64,000 bases of DNA from Favolaschia claudopus (lineage: Eukaryota; Basidiomycota; Agaricomycetes; Agaricales; Mycenaceae), in assembly GCA_037176885.1 (NCBI GenBank), contig JAWWNJ010000043.1:1178001-1242000 (forward strand), in the 5' to 3' direction. The first letter of the stretch is position 1; every line of letters starts with the position of its first letter. Below are positions 1 to 10,933 of the stretch, one piece after another. Made by a program: the position numbers and the translations under genes. The notes under the pieces are model-generated. The model made no database searches, was not told where the DNA came from, and saw only the letters and a list, made by a program, of their open reading frames with translations.

Positions 1-490
1 GCTGCGATCAGAGTCACCTATTTGCCCTTGGCCTGGGCTTCGAGATAATGAGAAGTTTGAGCTCAAATTTCTTTGCGTTTCGACTTGTCGAGCATTCGGA
101 ATTGACCTATCGTGACTGCCCCTCAGAGTTCGAGACCGAAGTGCTCTCACCGGGTCTTGTGGTTTATCCCTTGTTTTTGTTTCATTCCTCGAACACGAAA
201 AAATCACGTCACGTGGAGCTTGCGTGACCATGAATGCCCCACCGTGACATATCGTGACAGCGTGACTGGGCCTCTCTCTCATCGTCCACCACTGCTGACT
301 ACGCGACGCTCCTACTAACCCGACCGTTCCCTATCCATGGAAGGAAAAGACATATCCTATCTCAATGGTGACCTTTTCATCGACGCTGCAATAAACCTGG
401 GAGCTCATGTCGTGATTGTCGATGGCTTTTTTTCTTTCTTAATTTGCCACTCCTACCAAAGCCTTGTACAAACAGACTCGTTTCTGCTCG
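1..490. other. intergenic, nothing recognised
   Basis: No frame in this stretch has protein-like composition or joins into a gene. It holds the presumed promoter and 5' leader of the MYND gene that starts at 491. I see no repeat or RNA gene. Confidence 0.4.
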
Positions 491-1357
491 ATGGATAACT
501 GCTTTAATGTTGAGAATTTGAAAGCATGCTCTCGGTGCAAGTGGGTGCCAAATTCTTTCATGCCACTCAGGCGCATCAAATATGAAAACTGATACGAAAA
601 CGTTGCAACAGATGTGCCCGGTATTGCGTGAGTTCTACATTGCCCATGACCCAAGGAGTAATATCTAAAGTTCCTCCAAACAGTCTGTTCAATGTCAAAG
701 TGGGAATCTTCCTTGAACTTGCTTGCCCTCGCCTGATTCTGAAAGCCTACCATCGCATTCGCCATAGGAAACAACTGGAAGCGACACAAACCCATCTGCG
801 ATCACAACGTCGAAGAAGCGGACGGGAAAGAACCCACTCTCCAACGCCACCTCCGGAACTGGGTCGCCCGCTTTGACACATCGCTCCTCCACGCCTGCAT
901 ACGCGGGCTCAACCTCAAATACGAATGGGAAAATCTCAACGAAGGCGCCGTCGTGCTCTTCATGGAGCCTCGCTCTCACCCGAACGTCGCTTGCCGATGG
1001 CGCATTCAACACGCTGGGATATTCAGGAACGAGGATATATTGAAGATTTTGGAGGAGTTCAAGATAGCGGAACAATTTCGCGAGCAGGTGTACCCTATGC
1101 ACGCGCGTGAGAGGATGAGGTTGCAGGAATCTAGTGGTGGAGATGCGGATTATGCGAAGATTTTGATTATTGCAGGGAATGTGGGGGCGGATAGGGTGGA
1201 GGGGAATCATCCGCCGACGTTAAGGTGGACGCCGACGGATGTGAGTAAGGGGATGGTTGCTCGGATTCCGATGGAAAAATATGAGGGTGATTGGGTGCAG
1301 GATTTGAAAGATCAGGTCGAGAGGGATTGTCCGCTCAACGTCGCTCAGCGTCTGTAG
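491..1357 (+). CDS. MYND-type zinc finger protein
   Basis: Predicted 223-residue protein in four exons: 491-540, 612-627, 684-699 and 768-1357. Exons 2 and 3 are only 16 nt each; all three introns are GT-AG and 56-71 nt long. Joining them restores an N-terminal MYND zinc finger (about residues 4-38): CSRCK, then ARYC, then SVQCQ, then NNWKRHKPIC. The finger binds zinc and usually mediates protein contacts. The remaining roughly 180 residues are a single open frame without a domain I recognise. The start is the ATG at 491, which puts the first cysteine at residue 3. The next gene is convergent. The exon joins are inferred, but the phases agree and the restored motif is very specific. Function beyond the finger is unknown. 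Confidence 0.8.
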
Positions 1358-1461
1358 AAGGAAGGATGGGTTGTACAGGGCAACCAATTTCAAAAGGTAA
1401 AACTGCAGTGTTCAATATGGGATATATTGTGTACAATTTGTTGATTCTACCGTCGACTCGT

Positions 1462-2287
1462 TCATCCGCTAACCGTAACCGTGGCCTGTCCAGAACTTGA
1501 AAGCCCCTCGACCTAACGCAATCAAGCACGCCAAATGCATCAACACTCGAGTCACGAAACACGACCATCCACTCACCGCCACAATCTGCAAATTCATCGT
1601 CCCCAAATTCATTCCCAACGCCGCCCATGCATTTATATGATTCCCAATCGTCACCGACCCACTTGTTCTTTTATTCTGCCGCACAGAAAGATACTGGTTG
1701 AACGTGGCGGTGCCTTGGATGGACGGCTGGTCGACTTGCGTGTGTTCGAAGATGTCGTAGGTGGAGCCGTCGGAGACGACCGTGCCTTTGTGTGTGGTGC
1801 CGGGGTTGGCGGTGCCGAGGTTGAAGGCGTTGGCGTCTTCGTTGATGTAATATTCGACGAGGGGATTGGTTGACCAGCCTGTGAGTTGATAGAAGCAAGA
1901 TGATGTAAGGCGAGGTGTGGAGATGAGATGGGAGGACGAACCATAGACCGAAAGGATCGCAGCGGATGAGGGGTTAGGACCCCAGTCTGCGTTGAAGTTC
2001 ATCACGCGGGTCCTGCTGCCTGGATTGAATCCCTGCCCGACGACGAAGTCGCCGGATCCGCTCCATTGGACGGAGTATTGTCCGCCGGCGATGTTGTTGA
2101 AAACAACGTCAAAGCTTCCAGCAACGAAATTCTGCCAGAAGAAACCGTCGAAGGTGCCGGATCCCGGACCTTGAACGCCGCGAGCGGAGAGCTCGGTGAT
2201 GGTTACATTTGTGGAGGGAAGGAAGAGCGCATATGCGCTTGCTACAGTCAAGGCGAGGGATGAGAGGAGAGTTGTCGAGAAGCCCAT
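1462..2287 (-). CDS. secreted GH11 endo-beta-1,4-xylanase
   Basis: GH11 xylanases hydrolyse internal beta-1,4 bonds of xylan outside the cell. The model has three exons (2287-1942, 1878-1577, 1512-1462) and gives 232 residues, a normal length for a single-domain enzyme. Residues 1 to about 20 form a hydrophobic signal peptide (MGFSTTLLSS onwards). Family motifs follow in order: QYSVQW, then NPLVEYYI with the nucleophile Glu124, then QPSIQGTATFNQY and SVRQNKRTSG of the thumb, NAWAALGMNLG, and VEGLSSSG with the acid/base Glu218. The second catalytic Glu appears only after splicing the last 64-nt intron. The 63-nt intron 1 keeps the frame open, so an unspliced reading would wrongly insert 21 residues into YGWSTN. 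Both catalytic residues are intact, so an active enzyme is expected. No carbohydrate-binding module is seen. Confidence 0.95.
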
Positions 2288-3365
2288 TGTTCGAACTTTG
2301 AGGGTCGGTGACCTAGAGTCTTTGTAGAATTTGGAAGACTTATGTAGCCAGAGATTTATTACTGCCGCCGATGTTGCTCTGCCAGGAGTTGAAGGTAAAT
2401 TTAGTGGATGAGAGATTGGTGTCGGTGCGGGGAAATACCGGCTCGATTTGTGGTGCATTTGATGACATTTCAGGATATTGAGTGGTTGGATGTGTCGCCT
2501 GACCGTTTGAGCCCTCGGTTGTGAGAGACTGTGGGTACCGGAAAAGTTCGGTATCCCTACCGTCGCTCAAATGTCTACGGGCAAAGATCAAGCCGTTTCT
2601 GCCGGACTTTTCAACGTTGGAGGAAGTGTCTGCAATTGAAGTTGATTGTCGTGATCTGAAGAGCAAAGGTGCCGGACAAAAAGTTGAGGTGCGTCAACGG
2701 AAAGAATTGACACTACTAGTGGGTCCAGCAGCCGCAACACAAGAACCGGGCCGTGCGAGGAATTGCCCCACGATCGTCGAGCAGCAGCTCAACCGCAGAT
2801 CATCCCAACTAACTATAGCACCGGCGAGATTGAGCAGGAATAGCGTGGCCAATGAAACTTGTAAGTCGTCCGCGAAATTTCTCGCTTTTGAGGAAAGAAA
2901 CGGTCGGTGGCCGGAAGTCCATGAAGCCAGTGGTATCAATAAAAGAGCCTGCGCTCAGAAAAGCTGCGTCGAATCGGGGTCGGCCAGCCCGCAGCGTCGT
3001 CAGTGCTAAGCCCAAGATTCGGTCGTGGTGGTTCCTGGTTAAGTGCCAACTTGTGGGAATATGTGACAGCGTGATGTTACACTGCCCACCGTGACCGGCA
3101 ATTCCCGGCCCGTGAGGTGGCCTTCCATCGCTCTCACTTGGCTCTCACCTTGCTCTCGCCATTTACACCGGGAGATGGCAGGGGAGGCGCGACCCCAGCT
3201 CGCTCGCAGAGCAGTTGTTGTCCTGTAACCCTTGTTGTTCTCAACTACCACCTTGCCCTTCTACCACTTGCCTTCAAAACGCGCCAAAGACACCGAATTC
3301 CGGCGCGGTGCTTATAGCTCAATACACCCCTCGATTCACCCCCAGAATTCACCAAAACTTGCGCG
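2288..3365. other. intergenic, no gene supported
   Basis: About 1.1 kb between the divergent xylanase and amidohydrolase loci. It contains several overlapping open frames on both strands (longest 162 codons), but none has a recognisable motif, splice structure or plausible composition. It should hold the xylanase promoter on its left side. Confidence 0.4.
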
Positions 3366-4649
3366 ATGTCGGGTTCAGACCGTTTTGTATTGGGCACGTC
3401 TCCAACTTTGATCACGATCGCGAAAATTCTGCCCGGTGCACGAAATGGAGTGGAGATCATCTTTGGAGACGGTATCGTTATCGCGGTCGGATACATCCCT
3501 TACCCTCTCATGATGCAGGCCAAAAATTTGGAAGCCATTGATGCTGAGGGCAAATGGGTGTCTCCTGGTCTCGTTGACGCGCATTCGCATCTTGGCGTCT
3601 AGGCCGTGCCAGTGCACGCAGGGAGGTGGGATGGGGTTAGTGCGTTTCCGGAGAGTTCATTAATGCGGGAGGCCGTGGTGGATGTGTTGAGGGGAAGGGT
3701 GAAGGCGAGCTTGTCTCCTGCGATTTTTTCTATATTTTTTAAAGGAATTGGATGGTTTGGTGCTAGTTGTCGGTGCATTGTCACGAGGCAAGTCTTCGAT
3801 TTCATTCACTTTAATGTGAGTTCAAATTCACTCTCTTTACAGGCGGTCGACTTTGACATGCTCATTCGTGTGCGTTCAACCACTTCCTGCCTACAAAAAA
3901 GCTCCTCAATCCGATTGTGATGATATACATCGCCGACATAATGGCTACGGTCCTGAGTCTCAAGGTCGAGTACGAGAACTCTGCGCAGAATACATAATCT
4001 TTCAATGACTTTCGTCGGAGCGGCGGAAGCTCATCTGCTTGCGGCTGAAATCGCAGCCGCAGATGTCAGCGTGATTATTTCCCCTGCGCGACCCTACCCA
4101 AGCAACTGGGATCCTCGACGAATGTAAGCCAAGTGTATGCGCGATTATTCGTTGAGATTTTGATGATCGAATCACCTTGCTTTAGCTAGGTCCCCCACAT
4201 TGGAATAGTCGGGCGATTTAAAGTCTGCCATCTGCTGATCGAATACAACTGTAAGATGATCGAATTCATGACGGTGTGCCTGGACCCCCTCTTTCTCCTT
4301 CTCCCGATACCGCGGTGACAATTCTCCCCAGGCACGGCGTCAATGTCGGAATTGGTTGTGAGCGCAGGCTATGATGTTCGCAATACGCGGTTTGAGATGG
4401 CCTGAGTGCGTGGTTTGTCATAGTGAAGTTCAACCATCCAGTAACGGGGTTATCTTTAGATGGCGTTAGATTCAAACGGTTTCAGATGGACTATCTTACG
4501 TCTCAGCAAATATCGAGAAAGCTCTTGGCGTGAAGAAGAGCGCTGGCATGCGGGATGCTGATGAGCTGGTCGTGTATCGAGGAAGTGACGACGCTTTCGA
4601 TTTTGAGAGCAAGGTCATTGGGATTGTTTCTGCAAGAAAAAGGCTGTAG
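3366..4649 (+). pseudogene. decayed amidohydrolase (CE9/imidazolonepropionase-like) gene
   Basis: Pieces of one metal-dependent amidohydrolase follow each other in the right order but in different frames. First comes an intact N-terminus, with ATG at 3366, ILPGARNG and the metal-site motif GLVDAHSHLG. An in-frame TAG follows at about 3600. Then come WDG and VDVLRGRVK (about 3625-3700), a VHCHEAVDFDML segment split by an intron (about 3775-3865), the segment AHLLAAEIAAADVSVIISPA (about 4030-4085), HGVNVGIG (about 4339), NTRFEMA, and finally ANIEKALGVKKSA to the stop at 4647. Large central parts are missing and there are several frame changes, so it cannot make the enzyme. Two remnant introns appear to use GC-AG ends. 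Assignment to the fungal CE9-like amidohydrolase group rests on remembered family motifs. Confidence 0.8.
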
Positions 4650-5162
4650 ATTTTTTTTTTTGATCTGTATGTATAACGAACTGAATGTTGAACAGTCGAA
4701 ATGGCTCGTGATGCATCGGGCTGAAGGCCAATTCGTCATCATGAGCGGTCCAGACAAGTTTCTTTGGCGTATGAGGTCCGTTCCGACCCCATTTGACCAG
4801 GCTCCTTTGTGTTGTGGCCCTGGGTGATTCGAATTCAAGATTACTTACTCATTCCACAACTTCGTGGTAGCGATTGGGCCGAAGAAAGAAAAACAGCAAA
4901 TCTCTAGCTTTTTACCGTCGTACGTTGGGCATGTATACATTCAGCTGGATATGAGCGCCATCCTCAGTGGACTTTTTCTATTTTCCATTGCTCTCTCGGA
5001 ACGATCGGTAAAATTATCGATCGACTCCTGACAACTCAGGGTCCACTTTTTATACAGCCCACACCGTCAGTGACCTTTCCCCGTGTCGTTCCCTTGCTCC
5101 CCTCCTTACCTCAGGCTCTTTCCATCCCCCACGTTCTTTCGAACCCGGTTCCGTCAGGCGTC
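4650..5162. promoter_or_regulatory. presumed upstream region of the class II peroxidase gene
   Basis: Non-coding spacer between the pseudogene and the peroxidase ATG. A TATA-like ctttttatacagcc sits at about 5044-5057, roughly 110 nt before the start codon, followed by a pyrimidine-rich leader. Assignment as core promoter is inferred from position only. Confidence 0.35.
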
Positions 5163-6863
5163 ATGAAACCTTCCACTCTTTCGACCCTCACTCTCATTTA
5201 CGCCCTCACTGTCGCTGCAACACCCACACCTTCTTTTGTGAATTCTACGCTTGCGATAACATCGCACTCTCCTCGGGCACGTTGTGGCAATGGGCGCTCG
5301 GCATCCAATAAACAAGTGCGTCTTCGCTCTGATGGATTCAAGCGACTAGCCGAATGAAGACTGTTCCGTAGTGTTGCGTTTGGTATGATGTCTTGGATGA
5401 TATTCAGGCCAATCTGTGCGTATGAGTCTCGCTTTTTCTTGCCTCTCAATGTCGTTAATTGATTTCTGGAATTCCAGTTTTGATGGAGAAGAATGCGGTA
5501 CGTTTTATATGTTCACGACCTCAATAAACAGAGTTCAACGTTCGAATCCATAGGCGAGGATGCTCATGACGCCCTTCGCGTAAGAATTTCGATTCCTTGG
5601 CTGTCGAGGGAAGTATTGACATCGTTCTATCAGCTTTCGTTCCATGACGCGATTGGATACTCTCCTTTGCTCAAGAGTCGACGCTTGCCAGGGTAAGTCT
5701 CTACTCCATCATTTGTACACTTATCTGAGTAAGCTTCACAGAGGTGGTGGTGCAGGTGCGAAATCGCCTTCTGCCACTTGTTGAACGTACTGACATGAGT
5801 CATTCCTAGATGGCTCCATTATCAAATATGCATCGACTGAACTCAGCTACCATCCAAATGTCAGTTCAGACTCTCCCTTTCTCTCAGTCAACATCGTCTT
5901 AACGAGTAAACAGGCTGGCTTGGACGATATCGTCAACGACGAGAAAGACCTTGCGGACAAGTATGGAGTGTCATATGGCGATATGTACGTGTTTAGTTTC
6001 ATAATCAACCGACATCGCAGTAGGACATATTGTTCTCCTTCCAGTATCCAATTTGCTGCTGCAGTCAGCGTTCGGAATTGTAAAGGCGGTCCTCGCATCC
6101 CTTTCATGGCAGGTCGCCCGGACCCAACCGAGCCCTCCCCCGAACACCTGGTTCCTGAGCCCTTCGATTCCGTCGACCAGATATTGGCGCGTGTGAAGGA
6201 TGCAGGTTTGACTCCCCAGGAGCTTGTTGATCTCCTTGCATCGCACAGTATCGGTTTGCAGGAGCATGTTGACTCGGTGGGCTCAAAATTTTTCTTACCC
6301 TCTCATTGTGTATGCTGAACATTGTTTTGGTTTCGCTTGGTAGACAGTGGCAGGTATGCCGCTCGACACGACTCCGACTGTATTTGACAATAATTTCTAT
6401 CGCGAGGTGAGCTGGATTCTTCATATCTTGAGGTAGGAGACTTAGCGGCCGTTCAAAATCAGATGCTGCTTCCAGGATTCTACTGGGTTGGGACCGAATC
6501 CATCAAAGGCGCAGTCAAGTCTCCCTTCCGAACTGAATTCCGTTTGCAATCGGATTGGGCACTTGCACGGTATGTATCCTCGCCTTGCCTGAGCTGCACC
6601 TTTCTCATGTAATATTCATATCCACAGGGACATGCGAACCATCTGGGAGTGGATAACCCTCGCAAGTTCGTAGTCTTCCCCTTTTCAAGAGTCCTTGGAT
6701 GCTAACTCGGATTTTTGTTTTTTGTGTTCCTCCAGTGAGCCAATCGCTGATGGCAAATCGTTTCGCTACGTCCATGGCGAAGATGGCCCTTATCGGTCAG
6801 AATCCCAGGGCACTGACCGACTGTTCGGAAGTTATTCCTCTTCCCCGATCGCGCAACAATTGA
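5163..6863 (+). CDS. secreted class II heme peroxidase (AA2), Mn-peroxidase-like
   Basis: Fungal class II peroxidases use hydrogen peroxide to oxidise Mn2+, phenols or lignin units outside the cell. Thirteen exons run from 5163-5315 to 6736-6863, all in phase, and encode 334 residues. A signal peptide covers residues 1 to about 20. Heme-pocket residues are present: distal Arg81 and His85 (RLSFHDAIG) and proximal His213 (LLASHSIG). The structural motifs GGGGADGS, AGRPDPTEP and PLDTTPTVFD are also there. The positions that bind Mn2+ in classical MnPs read Glu74, Asp78 and Glu219 rather than Glu, Glu, Asp. The position of the catalytic Trp of lignin/versatile peroxidases is Asp208. One conserved disulfide is absent: its first Cys is replaced (RTIWEW) and the chain ends just after VIPLPRSRNN, before the second Cys would occur. 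It may be an atypical short MnP or a generic peroxidase. Confidence 0.95.
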
Positions 6864-7341
6864 GTCATATCTTTATATTTTCATTGGAATAATGCGGTAC
6901 TCGAATGGACAGCTTTCTATAGTTATCTGGACGGACTTGACACTTATGAATGGATAATAATTCGGATTTTCGTTCGATACAGAACCAGAAATTCAACTTC
7001 AACTTACGTCATGTTCGATTTGAAAACGCATTTGTTTGTCTATATTTGTTGCGGGTTGCGGGAAAGTTCAGCCGAGATGCCGAATTCTCCTTGTCTCTCA
7101 CCATGAACACGTTCACGACACAATCTTCGTTTCTCCGGAATTTGAGACATCCCCAAGCATGACGCTCAGGCTCGCAACTCCCATCGTCCCCAACCACAGT
7201 TTGGCGGAATTCCGGCGACTCAGCAGGCTCTCCGGCGCTTGTATGGCGCTCAGTGACAGTAAGCGCTCGCTGAGAGCTGTATTGATCCCTATCTTAATAT
7301 ATGATCAAGCGCCGCGTGTCGCCGCCACACCGCTCTTCACC

Positions 7342-10300
7342 ATGCCTCCACGTCCTCTCACCCAGCTGCTACGAGCCATCCACCATCTCAGCCTCAGAAC
7401 CGGACGAACGTGCACACAACTTCTGGCAGTAATCATCTCGACTATCCGCAAGCTCTCGACCCAGCCGCAAGTGGCTGAACTGTTCCGATTCGTTTTTTTG
7501 GGAACCATTATGGAGACTGGACGACAAGTCGCTCAATGGATTTTGGATTTTGCTCGGGATCGTGCGTTCTCATTATTGTCCGGATTTTTTCTTTACTTAT
7601 GTCAATCTTTGCAAACAGTATTCATGGTATCTCCTGGATCTCTTCACTCATCGAGTCTTACTCTCAATCGAAATCTGCCTTGTTTATCAGGTCCGCGCAG
7701 AATTTTCCGCAGGAGACTTCGCCTACGACTGGGTCGTCAACTACCTCGAAAACCATCGAGTCTGGAACGAAAGCAGATCGTTCAAAGTCGTCGCTCGTAA
7801 CGCCGCCACGCGCCCATATCCGAAATCCAATCTCGGTAAAATCGATGGTCATCCTGATCCCCTGTATGAGCCTGCATCTGTGCAGAGCCCTTCTTTGTTT
7901 CGATGGAGGGGAGTTTGGATGTCTGTAGTGCGTCAATAATCATGGTCTCTAAATATGTGAGTTTGATTTATTTACTCTTTGGGGGAATTTCAGAGTAAAA
8001 GTAATGCGGGGTGGAGTCATTATGATCTCACTGGATATGGCGTCGGTGTTGGTGGGAGTCTGGTCATCTCGTGAGTCAAATTCCCTTCCATCTAGCGGTT
8101 TTATCGAGAATGACGGTGCTTTCAACTAACCCCCGTCATCCGTAGTGTTTGGAGTCGAGACCGTCACATCCTCGACGAATTCGTTTCGGCTGCCCGAGAG
8201 TTCTACGTCAACTCGCAAGTTCTTCCTCGAAGACTACACAGCGTCAAAACTGACGCGGTACGTCTGCTCTATCTCGCTCATTCAATCTTTGATGGATCTT
8301 TTTTACCAGTCCGAATCCCTCCTGACGGTACATTTCCATCAGGGTGATGTTTCCTACGATTGGATGCTCGACTTTCTGGTGCGTCAATCGCAATGCGACA
8401 CAAATACATGCATGATCGTGATATAGCGCTCCTCGAACGCATTCGAGGAAATCATGGAACTCACCGTCACCACCAAACAGAGTAATCTGAGTTGGGGATC
8501 CGGACCCAAGGACGCTGTGCGGTACATGCCGGCTCCGGATTCATTGCAGAGACTTCGGTTTGTGTCTCCAAGAACGGGGAGGTTCACTTGGCTGCAAGGT
8601 AAACGAAATATCTAGTTACTTATATCGACGTGTCCTTGACTGAAGCCTTCCTCAAATTCGCAGTGTCACTCCAGACGGGTGTCCCCGAGTGGGATCCCAC
8701 GCGACCGGGGAATGGGTCGATAACCATCACGTTTGTCTTATCTTTGCCTTCAAATCCGGTGTGTGTTATGAGCTTGATCATGCCGCGCCACAGGTTGCAC
8801 TCCTCTGATCGCGAAGTCCTCGCCGACTTGATTCATGCTGCGAAGTCACAATATTTAGAACAAGGCACTTCACGCGTATCAGTACATCTTACGGATAAAG
8901 TGCGTACTATATATCTCATCTCACTCCATTTCCCCGAGTATTGACGGGATTCGATATCAGTTCGGCTCCTGGGCGAAATCCGTCTCGAAATCTCGGCGGG
9001 CATTTTCAACACTGATCTTGCCCTCGACGATCAAGGAGATGATTCTGGCCGATGCAAAGGAATTTTTGGCTAGTGAGAGGTGGTATAAGTTGGCGGGGAT
9101 TCCGCATCGTCGAGGTGAGAATTAGCCTGATTATATGTTTCGTTTCTGTTTGGTCCTGAGATAGAAGTTCGCAGGCTATCTCCTTCGTGCGTTCTGCTTC
9201 TACTTATTCTTACTATCTTACTAAATGCGATATGTATCACGAAGATGGGGCACCAGGGACTGGGAAGAGTTCGACTGTACATGCTATAGTTTGTTTCTTT
9301 TTCAATTAGTACTTCCAAAAAACAGACGTTGATTTATTCACTGACAGGCGGGGGAGCTTGGACTGGAGGCGATTATCCAGTCTTTCACCTGGATTAGTTG
9401 CCTGATAATTCTCACCACCTTCCAGATATACTTCATATCTCTAGCAAACCCTGGCATGGACGACTTCAGCCTCGCACGTCTCATTAGCGATACGCCGTCT
9501 CGTTGTATTCTCCTGATCGAGTTCGGTCAAATTCTTCAGTGTTATCTTGGTTGAGCTCACTTGTTTCAGGGATATCGATTGTGCTTTCCCTTCAAGAGAA
9601 GACGCAGACGACGATGACGATGAAGAGGAAGAGCCTAGATACGATCGTAATGGAAATCCCATTAGGCCGCAACGGCTTCACTTCTTGCCGCCGAAGTCTG
9701 CGGTGACGCTTTCGGGGCTTTTGAATGTCCTAGACTCGGTATCAAGTGAAGAAGGGCGAATTACTTTTGCTACGGTTAGTTTTGCTTCGTCTTTTCCGCA
9801 TTATCTTATCAGCTTTCCGTCAGACAAATCACATTGAGAATCTGGATCCTGCCTTGATACGAGCGGGACGGATGGATATGAAGGTGAACTATTTCTCTCG
9901 CTCGTCCCTCTCTATGATCTGCGTGTTTGATTCACATATTCGGCAGATCAAATACGGTCTCGCGACGACGGCTCAAATTGAGGAAGTCTTCAACGTTTTC
10001 TTCAGCGCTACGGAATGCGACATTGAGCCCACCGGCGGGATATCTTCGCCATGCACCCTCGAAGAGATTCAAAAAGCGGCCACAGAATTCGCAGCCGCCA
10101 TTCCTGCCGAGACTTTTTCCATTGCTCAGATTCAAGGCTACTTGCTCAGAAAGAAGTGGGATCCGCTCTGCGCCGCTCGTGGTACTGCGGAGTGGATCTC
10201 TGAGTTAGAAGAGGAACAGAAGAGCATAGACGAAACGAAGCACCGGCTGCGGGAGGAACGTATGCGAAGGCGCCGAGCGGAGAAAGAATATCGCCAGCAG

Positions 10301-10423
10301 CAGGCAACTCAATTCAAGGATGCACCGCCGGAGGGGAACGCTGCCAGTCTGGCGCCGTCTGAGGAGGATGTGTTCGAATCCGCAAGGGACTCGGACTCGG
10401 AGGCAGGCGAAAACAATAATTAA
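7342..10423 (+). CDS. BCS1-like AAA ATPase with two consecutive N-terminal domains
   Basis: BCS1-type proteins are AAA ATPases; the classic member assembles respiratory complex III at the mitochondrial inner membrane, and many fungal relatives are uncharacterised. The ATPase half is clear: GAPGTGKSS (Walker A, exon 9245-9288), CILLIEDIDCAF (Walker B, about 9500-9585), TTNHIENLDP, and RAGRMDM. A charged C-terminal tail runs to the stop at 10423. Before it lie two copies of the BCS1 N-terminal domain. One is at 7619-8217, with GDFAYDW, VWNESRSFKV and LFRWRGVW. The other is at 8310-8899, with GDVSYDW and VSPRTGRFTW. About 20 short exons are inferred, including an 8-nt exon at 7619-7626. The copies join in frame only if a weak gtttct donor near 8218 is used. 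Otherwise the second copy could be its own gene starting at ATG 8292, leaving an N-domain fragment upstream. Confidence 0.85.
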
Positions 10424-10933
10424 GCAGCAATCCTTATCGAATTCAACATATTCGATTGGGACTGCGGAAGCCCACAGGATTTGACTGGGTTTTGAACATA
10501 GTACCTTGTTTAAACAATGTAAATCTGGTTCGGCGTTGTCGAGCTGTTCGGCTTGTCCGGGCATCACGGGATACTTTCCGCCGACTTGTTCGGCAACCCA
10601 TGAATATTCAATCGGCAACTCAAGATCAGTCGGCCGGCCATTCCCGGAGCTGCCGAGTGGTTCCAAATTGGTCCTTGTATTCAAGTTGTCAGGTCGACCA
10701 TAAAGTACAAAGAGAGTTAGTAGGGTATTGTACTCAATTGAGTGTTAGTCCTTATTCTACATCTACACCCTGGTAACGGCCAGGGAAATAAGTATACGTA
10801 TATGAGAATCGTCCATTCTACGCGTCCATCCTCCTTTCCAACCCACTCCGCACTTCTGAAACGGGCGCCCTCTTCTATACAAGCTTGCAGATGCACACGC
10901 GTCATCCTCCCTCCTTTCAACAAAGCAGCCTGG

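Noticed and set aside
112..318. Short frame near the left edge
   Set aside because: It begins with GTG, has no motif and does not join to neighbours.
2521..3009. 162-codon plus-strand frame
   Set aside because: No motif, odd composition, no ATG-proximal promoter features, and overlapping frames of similar quality on the other strand.
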